Shown one piece after another: positions 1 through 12,539 of a stretch of 64,000 bases of DNA. The notes under the pieces were generated by a model that was not told the DNA's origin, did no database searches, and was given only the letters and a program-made list of their open reading frames with translations. Every line of letters starts with the position of its first letter. Position 1 is the first letter of the stretch. A program made the translations under genes and the position numbers. The stretch covers positions 17,026,501 to 17,090,500 of the forward strand of contig NC_079886.1 of NCBI RefSeq assembly GCF_029227915.1, in the 5' to 3' direction. The DNA is from Hydractinia symbiolongicarpus (lineage: Eukaryota > Cnidaria > Hydrozoa > Anthoathecata > Hydractiniidae).

Positions 1-784
1 ATAAATTTTACACAATCTAAACACCTGATAACCTGGATTTTCAATTAACGAGCCCCGCTAATTATACTTTCGTATAAAAATTAAACAAAAGTAATTTAAG
101 CCTCTGATAACTCGAACATCCTCGATTCAATTTTGTCTTAGACTCAAAGGAAACTAAACTAACTTGGACATTTTCCCATGCTCTTTTAAGGGACGAGTTA
201 CCAGAAGTTAATCACACAATCAAAAGAGTTTTTTAAAAAAGACACGTCCTCATTATTTTAAAAAACATCACAGTTATTTTTCTGTGAATGTTTCTGCTCA
301 TTAAGATAACATACTTAGGATTTATTCAGGGTATAAACTTTTATACTAATATATAATATATATTAGTATAAAATAATAAACTTTACATATGATAACTAGC
401 GTGCAGGCTTGAATTAACGTACAATACACTAAAATACTCTCTTTACACATGTTAACTAGCGTGCAGGCTGGAATTAGCGTACAGCACACTCTCTAATTGA
501 TCGACATTTCAAAAAGCGGACTAGAAGTGATGAAACCGGCAAAACCACTGTCAAATCCTTATAGAAGGATCTCTAAACAACGGACAGCAATTAGCGAAAA
601 GCTTTTTGTTGCACAAAATAAACTTTTCTATACAGGAAATATTTATTTATTTATTTTTACTCTTAAAAAGCGTCTCAGAGATATCATATTAGTAATATCA
701 TATTAGGATTTTTAGGCAAATGTAAAAAGCTTGTAAACATTTCTCCCACGTAACACGTGAGTGATAATCTCAGAAGCTACATAC
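1..784. other. Non-coding; intron or flank downstream of STARD3-like exon 13
   Basis: The STARD3-like gene on the minus strand should have one more exon here or beyond the window, but I could not find a convincing acceptor followed by the conserved C-terminal START helix. The short ORF at 497-706 has no recognisable content. Apart from a tandem duplication at 381-490, nothing identifiable is seen. Confidence 0.5.
381..490. repeat. Two-copy tandem duplication, unit about 64 bp
   Basis: The block starting near 383 and the block starting near 447 are near-identical over about 48 bp. Both contain the core TAACTAGCGTGCAGGCT, followed by GAATTA(A/G)CGTACA and ACACT. A few substitutions separate the copies, so the duplication is not brand new. 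Confidence 0.8.
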
Positions 785-3700
785 CCCAAGTGTGGTGTTT
801 AACAGCCAAATAAATTCTGTTTTTGCTGGTTCTCCTGGAATATCTCGAAGAATCCAACCTCCAGGTCCGTTTTGTCCCCTGATAAGAAAAGAAGTATTTC
901 ATTATCTCCATTACACTGCGTTTACAAGTATTCTTTAGACTTTTATAGTTACAATTTTACAGATAACGCTGTGCTATGATCAAAACTACATAATAAAAAA
1001 TGAAAATGTTTTGCAAATATTTATAAGTACTGCAAACATGATTTAGCTGTGGATAAGAAGGAAATCTCATACCTTACGACAGATTGCTTTACTGGCACAA
1101 GGTCTGTTTCAATACTAACACAAGTTAGTAATGTAAGAGGTCCCTTTCTTTTGCGACGGCGTAGAACAACAAAATCCCTGCAAACGTACACAAATGAAAT
1201 TAAAAGTAAAGACGGAGCATGCGATTTCGTGCTATTGACACCAACGACTTTGTATTGTACAAAACATAAACCGTTCAGCATCCGGTTTATCACCTATATG
1301 AATTGAAATTAAAAAATTGTTTCAGGTGAGCGACTCACATACTTTGTTTGTTTATGTTTCTATGGTGTTTAATAATGGCTTCGTAATACGCCGTAATCCA
1401 ATCAAATCATTTAATTTGTTCCCGTAAATTGGAAAACTTTGAAGGTTCCGTACCTTGAAGCGATAACACCAGAGCCAGTTTCAGCAGTAACTGAGTAGAG
1501 TATATCCGTCTTGCTGTTTATTCTGGTCACGATTTGAGTCTCCTTCACAGATGCATTCCAAGAAGGCTGACTATCAACATCTTCCCAGAATAACTGATTC
1601 AAAACTCTGCTTTGCACATCGATCAGAGACTGAAATACACCCAATTTATATGTGTAGTGTTCTGTTAGAGTTGATTTATAGTTTATGTCACTTAAGAAAG
1701 TTCCCGTTTTCTGGCCAAAAAAAAGGTATTTGTCCAAATGCGACAATTTGAAACACGCTACTTTTTATAAGACCCAGAAATCCCAGCCTGATATTCTTAT
1801 AAACCATATTGTTATAAAAAAAAGCGTGTATTGACAGTGTAATATTTTAAAATTAGTGCTAAATTGAAAAAATAAGTTATCGCTGCACAAAATGTCTTTG
1901 AAGTTTACAGGTCTTACTAATTAGGAAAATATTTTTTTCCAAGAAAAATGAAATAAAATTATTTTTGGTTTTATGTAACTTATTTACATAAAAAGGTGTG
2001 TGTATTAACTTTCCCGTCTCTTTTTTTACATTTTTTGCAAATAAGATATATTCCGAACTTCTTTCAGAGAAATTTGAAAATAAAAACAACAACTACATAC
2101 CTCCAATTTAAACACCTTGCCTACACCGTCAAAATGACGCGAATAAACAGTGATGTTATCTTTCTAAGAATATAATAGCTAACATTTATTGCAATAATAA
2201 AGAATTAGGTGTACAAGGTGATCGTAACTATATCTTTAGATGAAGTAAAATATAATGGCAATTATTACTGGGCTGCATTTATCTATACACCAGTGTGTGA
2301 ACAAAGGGAAAGAATTATGGTCGCTCAAATATAGTGAAGTACAGTGAAATCAGTGTTCAGTCAAATCACAAGAACTTATACTCAGTAGCCAAAGGTTATT
2401 TTGGGTAGTTTAAAATTATCTAAGATAAGGTCTTTTAAAACAAAAGTATTACCTCTTCTCGCTCTAAATTCCATCCATCATTAATATACAGCATTCTGAA
2501 CACCATATGCACATTATCTTTTGAAACACGAATCAGCTGTCGGTCCTTAAAATACACGAAAACATATCTTATACTATTGCATTAAGAGGAGTTTTGCGAA
2601 ATATAGACTATTTTTTGTGGGTAATTATCTGGAGAATTGTTGAAAAAATATTTTCATGATTTTCACATAGACATAGAAGGACCATGTGTGTGTATAGCTT
2701 AAAAAGACGTACTAAAAATAATAAGAATTTCATTGAAATAGAAGTAAATTTTTATTTGAAGGTCAGTTATTATGAAATAGCTTATATCGACTTCGTTCGA
2801 GGTCGCAGATCATATACATGTCATAGTATTTTTCCAACCTGTTTTCCTAAATTTCGTAAGAGCGTTCATTAGATAGCCTTTCGCGTGACAATAAAAACCC
2901 CACGACATTCCAAATTAATTATGCTACGAATAGAAAGAATTCTAACACGTTAAAAATTCTAGGGACTTATACTGAGAGATATTTAAGACCTTTCGAATAC
3001 AACAAAACTTGACTTTATAGACGTTGCTCGAAATGTTTTTTAAAAAAACGGAATAAATTCCGCGCTCGCAAAATAACTATTTCTGAGACATTAAAGGGAT
3101 TATTCGCAAGAAATCTTTGCCTTAACATATCTAAATGAAAAATCAGATAAAAAATCACTAATGCATATTACCCTTTCTTCGACCTCGTTGAGTTCTCCTG
3201 ATAGATCGCTAAAACTACTATCAGTGTCTTCACTCGGCGACCGACCTACAAATGTATGGATACAAAAAAGAAATAATTTTGACAAGCCTCCTTTAATGAG
3301 ATTCTTTTAGTAAGACTTAATTTTGCGTGTGATTTTTTCTGATTTCGCGGAGAGTATGTAAATGAGTGCTATGTGAAGTTTTAGCGAAAATTAGTCATAA
3401 AAAATTATAGACAATAAAAACAATATTCGAAAATTATCTTGACTGCTAAAATAGTTGCATACACAGTGGTAATATTTTCACAGTGACAATTGTTAAGTTC
3501 TTGCAGAGACTTATTTTCACAAATAATGCCTATCATCTCGCAAAATATAACCTCGTGTATAATCAGTTTTTTTCAAACTCACCTCTGAACACGGATCCCG
3601 CATACGGAGTGAAAAATGCGCTTGATTTCGCTCTTGAATAACCGCCGCGACGGTATTCACTCCTAAATAAAGAAAAACCGGTAGCCTAAGTTACAAATAT

Positions 3701-6095
3701 AAATTAAATACTGAAAACTTCAGACGGCGTTTACCTTGGAGGTTCAGCAGTCGCTTGTCGCCCAGCGACAACAGAATCGGCTAATCCAGGAATTGATTCT
3801 ATAATTAAATTATAATAACTACAGCTGCGTGAAAAAACCTTCATCATTCTACATGCTATCATTGAAAACATCAAGCCCTTGTTCTCACGCTGCGGATACA
3901 AATCTACTTTTGAATCAAATAGGAAGCCGAGCCCATCAGAATGCAAAACAGAACGTTTTCGTTGCCATGCAAAATATGAAATGGTTTCATTCTTATACTA
4001 AAACGGCATCGTGTTAACAAAATCATGGGAACAAAATGGCGATATAAAAAATGTAAACAAATGCTGAAGTTTTTACTTGATGTATTATGTGACTGATATT
4101 TTAATTACTTCTTCTAGTTTGCTTATACACATCAATTTCGGGATGATTTCTTTCCAGAATGAAATTTATCTGCAACGTGTGAACATAGTTCATGTTAAAC
4201 TGCATGCACACTCCACCAGTTACCCTCCCTCCCGGAATACACGCCTATATAACAACTTAAAACATTTAGGAAAAACAACCAAACAAACAACTATGAGATG
4301 AAGGGTTTAAGAATGCTACATACAATACTAAAGGATTTTACAAACGTAAAAACAGAACTTACTAGAATTTCCTAATTCGTTTGGTATAACCTAAACATTA
4401 CATTAAACAAAAAGAAAATATTTTGGTTTACGTAGGTATATATTGTACAGTAAACTACCTCTATCGCACTAATTGTCACGAATAGACACTTTCGCGGTCC
4501 AAAAATACTACCTTTTTTGTGGTTATTTTCGTGAATAATGCAAATATGTTATCAATCTTTTTGAAAAAACAAAAACAATTTACTTATTCCCTCAAAACTT
4601 TTAACGTTTGTTTGAGATTTTGCTTTAACTTTCTTATGTACAATACAATTTTATTTTACTCTATGTACAAATTTCACTAATTATTGATTACTTGTGTTAT
4701 CTTTCGCGGATATTAAATTTGCGAATGTAATTTTCAAAATACTTTACGAGTACAAATTTCTGCGTAATTAGCAAAAATCTATGAAAAGTGCAAAAATTAG
4801 TCCTATTATGAAGGTGGGAATTGTATTTGTTTTACCTTAAAATCAAAATGCCAGGCTTCACACCAGCATATTATAAACGAAAAGATAACCAACAAATAGT
4901 TCAAAGGTTGAGCGGCAGTGTCGAACTAAACGAAAGTAAAAAAATTCAGTTCTTATACAAGAATTGAGATTGGAGAAGCTACAAAATCAATATAAAGAGG
5001 TACCTTTATGTAAAAGACTTTAACAATGAGAAATACAGTACTGGCAGTAGTTGTTAACTATAAATAAATAAAAACTGGTTTTACAAGATACAACAGATGG
5101 GTGTTAGCCCCTCTTCCTCTATCAAATTTGCTCCCCCCCCTCAGTAGCAAAATACAGTAGATCCCACATTGCGTCTCGGGTTGTAGTAACCTCCCATTAA
5201 CTAAGGTACTTGGTATAAGATGGTACATTTTCATTTCGGACACAAAATATTCACTTACAGCAACCATATACCATTTTCTAACTTTAAACACACAAGAATA
5301 TGTTGCCAACAACAGAACCGATCTTGAAAATGAAAGAATCTAAAAGTAATTACCCCTTTAAACAGTTTAACCGAACACGAGAAAATAAGTGATAAAATTG
5401 CAAAAATAAGTCTTGCCTAATCTTGGTAATAAAATGTGTTTCACCAATAAAAAAATAAAAAAAATGTGCATTGACTATGATACAGTGAAAATTTCTGCAA
5501 TGACAGATACTGGTATTTTAATACCTGGTACGACTGATACATTTATACAAACAAACAACTAAAAATACAAAATGCATACCACAACATCACAAAAATTTTT
5601 TCTAATATCAACTTTGAGGTTCTTCATTTCATTTTTAAGTTTATCCTGCACCTATATGGTAGATATAGATCATGCAGTTTCCCACACTCTGCATATGAAC
5701 TCTAAAAAACACATATACCAGCAAAGTGGCATTACCTGAAGATATATAATCCACATTAAAAAGGTTAACAGGAAATCAAATAATGTTAAAAGAAGAAACA
5801 TTCGTCGAACTGGGGATAGACCACATCTGTCATTATCGTCAGAGTATTGGAGCAAACTTTCCCTATCTTCGTAAGATTGTTGTACATAGTATTGATTATG
5901 CGAAAAACGACTTGCTGTCACTTGTGGCAGTTGTGTGTATAATGAAGAATATCGATTAGGCATTGAGGGATTTAAAGCAGGTGCTAACAAAGGCTGATTT
6001 TCATCGTTTTCGTCACTTAAATTTTCATTGACATAAGCACTTGCTGCAGGATCTTCCATGGTATGCAAGCCAGGTTTTGGTGGTGAACAATTCAT
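785..6095 (-). CDS. STARD3: STARD3/MLN64-like MENTAL-START lipid transfer protein (3' end missing)
   Basis: A late-endosomal membrane protein that binds sterol through a C-terminal START domain and tethers endosomes to ER. Exons (minus): 6095-5736, 5645-5580, 5339-5259, 5057-5004, 4925-4836, an uncertain exon ending at 3735 (start about 3889 or 3822), 3662-3583, 3245-3172, 2545-2453, 2163-2101, 1629-1454, 1177-1073, 878-785. Exons 1-5 carry the four MENTAL membrane helices, e.g. FKVRKWYMVA and WCEAWHFDFK. Exon 7 has SAFFTPYAGSV, which aligns with the FFAT-like VAP-binding motif, followed by an acidic serine-rich stretch. Exons 9-13 form START, with SQPSWNASV, RDFVVLRRR and GQNGPGGW. Phases agree everywhere except entry into exon 6, so a small exon between 4836 and 3890 may be missed. 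The final START helix exon was not found. A splice acceptor lies 21 nt before the ATG. Confidence 0.9.
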
Positions 6096-6199
6096 AATTT
6101 ATTGTTAAATAATTATCTAAATACAAATATATACATCAGAAAAATAGTAACACATTTAATTTAAAAAAGCCTTAAAAGGTAATCTCACAATCAAAGCCT

Positions 6200-6510
6200 T
6201 TTTGCAGTGCATGTAATGAAAGCAACAAACACATTAAATTTTCTTTACAACTAAATTCAAAAATTCTGGCCTGCAATTTTACACCCATGATCTGTAAACT
6301 TCTTTTAGTTTTCCCAAGAAGCATACTTGGCTAACACATGCATAATATTTACCAAAAGCTTTAAATTGCAGCAGGTTCCTGTGCATGTGCATGAATAAAA
6401 TAATACAATGAATCAAATCAACTTAGTAGCGGAAAAATTAATTATACTTATCAATAGGCACAATAAATGGAAAAATGGCTACCCAAAGTCCTCAAAATAT
6501 AGTAGCGTCC
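6200..6510. repeat. Dispersed repeat, copy 1 (sister copy at 26075-26345)
   Basis: About 270 bp are collinear with 26075-26345 in the same orientation. Shared anchors include AGTATACTTGGCTAACA-like, GCATGTGCATGAATAAAATA, and AAATGGCTRCCC followed by AGTCCT. Identity looks like roughly 70-75% by eye, so the copies are old. No ORF is seen. A 16-bp inverted pair AATTCTGGCCTGCAAT at 6259-6274 and about 6766-6781 may mark ends of a short element containing it. Confidence 0.75.
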
Positions 6511-7841
6511 GCCAAGCAAACAGCATGAATTTTTTTATAAGAATATGTGGTTCATAAGAATAACAGGATTTTATAAGTTAAAAACAAGAGGTCTAGACAA
6601 CATGATAGAAAAATAAAAATATCATGGTTCACTACATATAAAATCTTTGAGAGTTATTAATTACTAATAGCACTTGTGTTGCTGTTGCACTTTTTCATGG
6701 CTGGGAGCCAATGTATGTCATTTTATTCAAAAACAAGATTTATCAAAATTCAGCTCCTTGATCAATATTGCAGGCCAGAATTGGGTCTGGGAATTTTCTA
6801 AGCTCATGGAAGGGAAGAGTTACACACTCTAGAAGAGAAGTGTTTCAAACGAAAGATAAGATTTCGGAGAAAAGAAGAGAAGTGTTTTGACTGGGAAGAG
6901 AAGTGTTTTTAGTAAGAAGAGAAGTAAGACTTAGGGGACATAATACTTATGAATTTCACTACCGATAAAATTGTATCAAAGGAAGCATTTTTGAAAACTC
7001 TATACTAAAAAACTTTATCGACAGAGTTTGTTTGTGATACCATCAATTTTATCTCCCAGTTATCTGTTTTCGGTAAAAGTTATGTGCAGACCCTTGGGTT
7101 CAATGCTTAATGTCGAGCTATTAATGAATGGTTAATAAACATATAAAAAAATATTCATTATTCATTATTATGTTTGTATAACTAACTTGAAATAAAGGAA
7201 AGTCTTTGTTGATCTTCTATCTAGGCGATTACTAATAAGAATCACTTGGTGGTGAGGTTTTAATTGTGTTAAACCAGTATTATTGGTAATTTGTTGTGTT
7301 TAGTTAAAGTGGTGTTTCCATAGTGTTGAGTTGAATCAATCACACTATATTTAGTGTTGCATTACACACGGAAAGAACTATTGCAAAGATAACCTACACG
7401 TTGCAGATAAATTTCATTCTGGAACCACCTCTCGCGATTATTATATAGTTTTTTTTCCTAATGATCCGTGAAGTTGTATATATAGAGAGATAACATAATT
7501 ATAACTGTTAAACGTGATCATGGCTGTTATATACAGCCGAAAGCTTGTTAAAAAAAATATGTCAAAACACACCTTTTTTAATTGTTAATAGACATATATA
7601 TCCTACACTACTAACTACACCTTTTTGTGATGTTCAATTCAAGCGCGACAGTGGTCATCTTTGAGATCTATTGTTATCTCGGTTAATGGATTATAATTAT
7701 GGTCATGTTATACCCTTTCTGAGGGCCTGATGATTTGAAAATGTTTTCTAATGAATATTTTAACTTTTAAAATATTTTTGTTAATCATCAGAAAGCAAGA
7801 AATAGGGCTTTATTGGATGACAGTACATGTCAGATCCGGCT
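6511..7841. other. Intergenic; purine-rich GAAGAGAAGTGTTT repeats near 6830-6935
   Basis: No gene is visible. Between 6810 and 6935 the motif GAAGAGAAGTGTTT or close variants recurs about four times. The reverse complement of the same motif occurs near 26028-26060 beside the sister dispersed repeat, so it may belong to the same element family. The rest is AT-rich without recognisable content. Confidence 0.4.
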
Positions 7842-8136
7842 TAGGGGCCATACTCATACTCACATTGCCACGAGAAACGTCCAATGGACGTTTGTGGGTA
7901 CCTCTCAAAGTGCAGTGGACGTTTCTTTCGTGGCAATTCAAAACTACGTTTTTGTCCACTACAATCAATAAGACCACCAAAGAACCGCGGAAAAGGCTTT
8001 TCACCTTGGTAGGATAGGTTTTTTTTTTGGAAAAATAACTGCTACGAGTGGACGTTTCTTAGGGTAGGTGGGTGTCTTTAAAAAGAAACGTCCATTGGAA
8101 GTTTGTTGTGGCAATGTGAGTATGGATGAGTCCCCT
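7842..8136. mobile_element. Short palindromic MITE with long terminal inverted repeats
   Basis: The left arm (about 7842-7890) and the right arm (about 8088-8136) are inverted copies sharing CATACTCACATTGCCA and CAATGGACGTTT with few mismatches. The arm is at least 45 bp and the whole element about 295 bp. The interior has further copies of GTGGACGTTTCTT. The ORFs across it only reflect the palindrome. No clear target-site duplication could be assigned. Confidence 0.75.
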
Positions 8137-8904
8137 TACTTGTCCACTAATATTTTTTTTGTCATACCCTCATATTTTAAGACTAACCAATCCAAAGTTA
8201 GACATGTAAAGTATATGCACATCTATTATCTAAAGGTTTTCCAAAATTAAAGCCAGGAAGCAAGCTTACTTTTGTAGCTTAAAAACATCAATATAGCTAT
8301 AGTTCTTGAAAGCTAAAATCGAAAACGAAAGTTAAAAAAAACTGTGTGACAGTAATTTAAAAGCGCTAGAAATATATATATATATATATCTATAAGCTAG
8401 CTACATACATAATTGACTGAAGTTATTTTACAAAGATTTGCACTAACCTCTCTTTATACTAACAGACTGACTTGAGAGCTTGAAACCATTAAAAGTGCGC
8501 AGCTATCAGGTCCTTTTGTTGTTGTGCCTTTGTAGATTGTATTGTGGTACCACTTGTTTTTGTTTTCTTATAAGGGCTCCGTGTACTACGCTCACCAACT
8601 ATAACACTTATCTCCCAGGCTTTTTTTCGTCCTCAGACACCATGGCGAAGGACAAATGACAATAAATACGAAAGGAAAAGACTTGGTAACGAGGGAGGTC
8701 TGTAATTTAATTAAGTCTGACGAAAGTAAATAAAGAGGATGTAACCATAGTTACTTTCAGTAAAATCTTGTCGCGTAAGCGTAAACACTCCACGCGAATC
8801 ACCAATGTAATTGGAAGCAGATAGAGCCGGATTAAACTACACACCAAGAAAAAATTATGATGAAGAGGTTTGAAGTAGATCATATACATACAATTGACTT
8901 TTAT
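8137..8904. other. Intergenic, nothing recognised
   Basis: AT-rich sequence with a short (TA) run at about 8371-8390. No coding segment, splice-consistent exon or repeat relationship is recognised. Confidence 0.4.
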
Positions 8905-9257
8905 ATTAGACTAGTCGACGTAGGCAGAAGGACAATGGAAAAATACGTTGTTACAGATGTTTTGCTGACGTCAGCAGTGCATATCTGAAAAACAATGTAG
9001 TTACTTCTTTGCATTCATCGTATAGATTTTGAAACGCTGATCAAGAAAATGTATAGGATCATGTATCTTTGACAAACGGTTGCAGAGATATTAGGGTTTA
9101 AAGGTTTCTTGAAGCGTCGTCCCCCTTCCATTCCGAAACGGATGCGGGGACCAAAGTTTGGCAAACTAACCCAAATTGTTTCCAGGTGGTCCCTAGTTAC
9201 CCACGCGGTGAAAAATGACTGACGTCACCACCTCGTTTCTAAGGTATTTAGTCTTAA
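8905..9257. repeat. Interspersed repeat family R2, copy A (5' part, interrupted by Polinton)
   Basis: This begins with AGACTAGTCGAC, as copy B does at 16641, and matches copy B in segments up to about 17555. Anchors are TCATCGTATAGAT, AAAATGTATAGGATCATGTA, TGACAAACG, CAGGTGGT and GCGGTGAAAAATGA followed by GACGTCACCA. Similarity stops at about 9257, where Polinton polymerase coding begins. It differs from copy B by internal deletions. Confidence 0.8.
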
Positions 9258-9262
9258 AGTAG

Positions 9263-11687
9263 CAAAGAAAAGCGAAAAATGGTTGGAATATCAGGATGGT
9301 AATTCAAGGTCCTGTTGCAATTTATGCCGATTTTGAAAATTTACTCATTCCAATGGAAGAAGATCGCAAAAAAACCAAGTCCATAAAAATGAACAAGCAT
9401 GTACCATCAGGTTGGTACACATATAGCACATTTGCCTACGGAGACGTACTAGATCCACTGACAACATACCATTGCAAGGATTGCGCTGAAAAATTTATAG
9501 GGCACTTGGAAAATGAGGTAAAGAGGTTGTATGATACGTATCCACAGCAGCCAATTACGGAGCTCCCGGTGGTGTTAAAAAGAGAATAAACGAGGCATCA
9601 GAATGTCATATTTGCATGAAGCCATTCAACGACCCTGCCAATAATCGCAAGGTGCGAGATCATTGCCATTTTACAGGTCTCTACTGAGGTGCAGCCCATA
9701 ACAATTGCAACATAGCGTATAAAATTCCTGGCCACATCTCCATCATATTTCACAATCTGAGCGGTTACGATGCGCATCTGTTCATCAGAGAATTAGGTAA
9801 AAAATATAACGCGCAGGATATTGGTTGTATTGCGGAAAATAAGGAGAAATATATAAGTTTCAGCGTCAAGATCATGGTGCGATTAGCAGGTGTTACTAAT
9901 TCTAGCGGGGAGCAAGTATTGAAAAAAATTGAGTTTCGATTTATCGACGGTTTTTGATTTATGGCATCAAGCTTGGATAAATTATCAAGTAATTTGAAGG
10001 ATGGTCATTGTAAAAACCTTCGTCAGTTTTATCAGGAGGATGAAATATTTAAACTCATACGACGTAAGGGTGTGTACCCGTATGAGTATATGGATGGGTG
10101 GGAGCGTTTTGAAGATTTGGAGTTACCCTCAAAGAAAGCATTTTATAATCAACTTAATATAGATTGCATATCCGACATCGACTATAAATACGCTAAAAAA
10201 GTATGGAATTGTATCACACCAAAGGGGTGATCAAGTGACTCTCGGTGATTATCATGATGTATACCTCGCCGCGGATGTTTTACTGCTGGCTGATGTTTTT
10301 TAAACATATCGTGATACATGTATGAAACAATAAGCTGGATCCTGCACACTTTTGCAGTGCACAGGGAATGGCTTGAATGGCTTCATTAAAATTCACTTGA
10401 ATTGAATTAGAGTTACTCACGAATCCAGATATGCACCTCATGTTTGAAAAAGGTATTCGAGAAAAGGTATACATCATGATAATCACCGAGAGTCACTTGA
10501 TCACCCCTTTGGTGTAGAGATGAAGAATCGTCATATTTACAATGCCTTGATGCCAACAATCTGTACGGTTGGGCTATGCAGGAGGATCTATCAACCCATG
10601 ATTTTAAATGGGTTAGCAATGTTGATGATTTCACCCCTAAAAGAATCGCAAAACTAGTGAAGAAAAATAAGCACGGCTACATATTGCAAGTTGATATGCC
10701 CATTGAGCTGCATAAAAAACGTAATGAGCGGCCATTTTTGCCGGAGCGGATGACGATTGCCAAGGTTGAAAAATTGGTACCAAATCTGCGAAGCAAGAAG
10801 AAATATGTGGTCCATATCAGAGCTCTTCACGTAGCACTAAAGCATGGCCTAATTCTGAAAAAAGTACACCGAGTCATCCAGTTCAATCAGAGTCAGTGGC
10901 TTAGGCCATACATTGATATGAACACCAAATTGAGGACTGGTGCTAAAAACGATTTTGAAAAGGATTTTTTTAAATTAATGAATCTTTCCGTGTTTGGAAA
11001 AACGATGGAAAATGTCCGCAACCATCGCGATAAAACACTGGTCACTAGCGAGAAAGCATACCAAAAATATGTGATGAAGCCCAATTTTAAAGATGCTCAT
11101 GCATTTAGCAAAAATTTAATGGGTGTTGAAATGAGTAAAGCAAGCTATATTAAATATGAGCAAATTGATCATGTATGAGTTTTATTACGATTAAATGCAA
11201 GCAAAATATGGGAGTAAAATCCAACTCTGCTATATGGATACGGATATTTATTTTTATAGGGATACTGCTGCCGATGATAAAGCCGAATTTGACATGAGTG
11301 AATATACAGTGGAGGACCACTTCCAATTGGAATGAATAAAAAGGTTGTGGGATTGATGAAGGATGAATTAAATGAAAAAAATTATGACGGAATTCATTGC
11401 GTTGAGGGCAAAGCTGTATGCATTTAAAACTTTAGAAAAAAATATAAAAGATGTATGGGTGTTAAAAAATTTGTTATTAAAAATCAATCACCTTCAACGA
11501 TTATAAAAAATGTTTATGCGAGGGTATAAATCTTTATAAAAATCAAGTCCTCATCCAGAATAAAAATCATCAACTATACACCGTAAAAAGTACTAAAATT
11601 GGCCTTAATCGTGATGATGACAAAAGGATTGTGCAAAATGATATGATCTCGACATCGGCTCGTGGGTACAATTACTCTGATGAGTAA
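9263..11687 (+). pseudogene. Polinton protein-primed DNA polymerase B (broken)
   Basis: Replicative polymerase of a Polinton, truncated at its N-terminus and disrupted. In order: exonuclease motif I IYADFENLL near 9322, a CHICMKPF zinc-like segment and HCHFTG near 9600-9680, exonuclease II HNLSGYDAHLF near 9755, a YHDVYL/ADVLLLADVF segment near 10250-10300, motif A DANNLYGWAM near 10550, motif B NLSVFGKTMENVRN near 10982, and motif C YMDTD near 11236. The frame ends with a TAA at 11685-11687. Breaks include a frameshift near 9290, in-frame stops near 9685, 9954, 10300 and 11193, and further frameshifts after 11300. A 51-bp inverted copy of its own sequence replaces the segment before motif A (see 10216-10515). 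No functional product is expected. Confidence 0.93.
10216..10515. repeat. Perfect 51-bp inverted repeat inside the PolB pseudogene
   Basis: Arms 10216-10266 and 10465-10515 are exact reverse complements over 51 bp, separated by 198 bp. Arm 1 is in the expected PolB reading (VTLGDYHDVYL). Arm 2 sits where the segment after FEKGIR should continue, so the original sequence was replaced by an inverted copy. Zero mismatches in an otherwise decayed gene implies a recent event or an assembly artefact. Confidence 0.95.
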
Positions 11688-11702
11688 ATCGGTAAATAAC
11701 AC

Positions 11703-12360
11703 ATGGATGGGATATTGATGTGGATGCTATGTATTACAATAATTCTGCCGTATATAATTGTACTGGTGTTTTTTTTACATTTTCGACATTTAATAAATAA
11801 AATGACTGAACTTGTTAATATTTTTGATATTGTTGATACCCCTGCGGAATCATCACAACAAGAAAAACCTATCAAAAACGTCAAGCTTTAAAGGATGCTA
11901 TACGTAAAGGCAAAGGGCAACTTTATTCAAAGAGTATAATGGGGGCTTCGTGGACAAAGCACCAGACGACATGATTGAAAAGGTATATTCTGAGTACATT
12001 CACCGTGAAATCCATGAGAAAGGAGAAAAAACGGCCAAGGCACTGTCTTTACATGCGATTAGCATGTACACCAATGTTGTAGGTAATTTTGTACAACTCG
12101 ACAGTGCTGAAAATTTAAAAAAGATATCAAGGACGACCCAATTATCAAAGATTCGATGGCTGACTTAGGGATCCTTGTGCGCGCTGCCTTTGGTAAATTT
12201 CTCGCGCCCCTTCTCGTTGTTGCTCATACAGTCAATCATGTTGAAGTTTTGTCCAAAACAAAACAAATGAAACCGTCGAAAATCAAGAAGATATGGGGAA
12301 TAATCTGTCAAAACTAGCTCTTGGATTACGCAAAAATATGATTTAGGCATTGCACAATTC
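11703..12360 (+). pseudogene. Decayed Polinton accessory gene(s), not identified
   Basis: Open stretches at 11703-11891 (hydrophobic start, then MTELVNIFDIVDTPAES) and 11950-12168 (DKAPDDMIEKVYSEYIHREI) look like coding. The continuation DDPIIKDSMADLGILV lies in another frame near 12130-12190. Position between PolB and integrase suggests Polinton-specific accessory or minor virion genes, but no family could be named. Several frameshifts are evident. Confidence 0.5.
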
Positions 12361-12539
12361 AAATCTCAGACGCGGTGTGGGATGACGCCAAGTTTTAACA
12401 GATGGTACAATTCAAATCAAGACCCGATTTGGGATTATATAAAAGAGGGGGCTTGAGAATACTGTGATTGAAATTTTTTAGAGGTCCATCCTCTATAAAA
12501 TAATTGAGCGACAGTACACAACAGGGCACAGAGCAGCAT

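Noticed and set aside
395-480. Possible CRISPR-like direct repeats
   Set aside because: There are only two copies, without spacer structure, in an animal genome. It is a simple tandem duplication.
481-600. Candidate final STARD3 exon on the minus strand
   Set aside because: There is an open stretch after a TTTAG, but its residues do not match the C-terminal START helix.
7751-8017. Overlapping plus and minus ORFs of 88 and 64 codons
   Set aside because: They lie in the inverted-repeat MITE and only reflect its palindromic structure.
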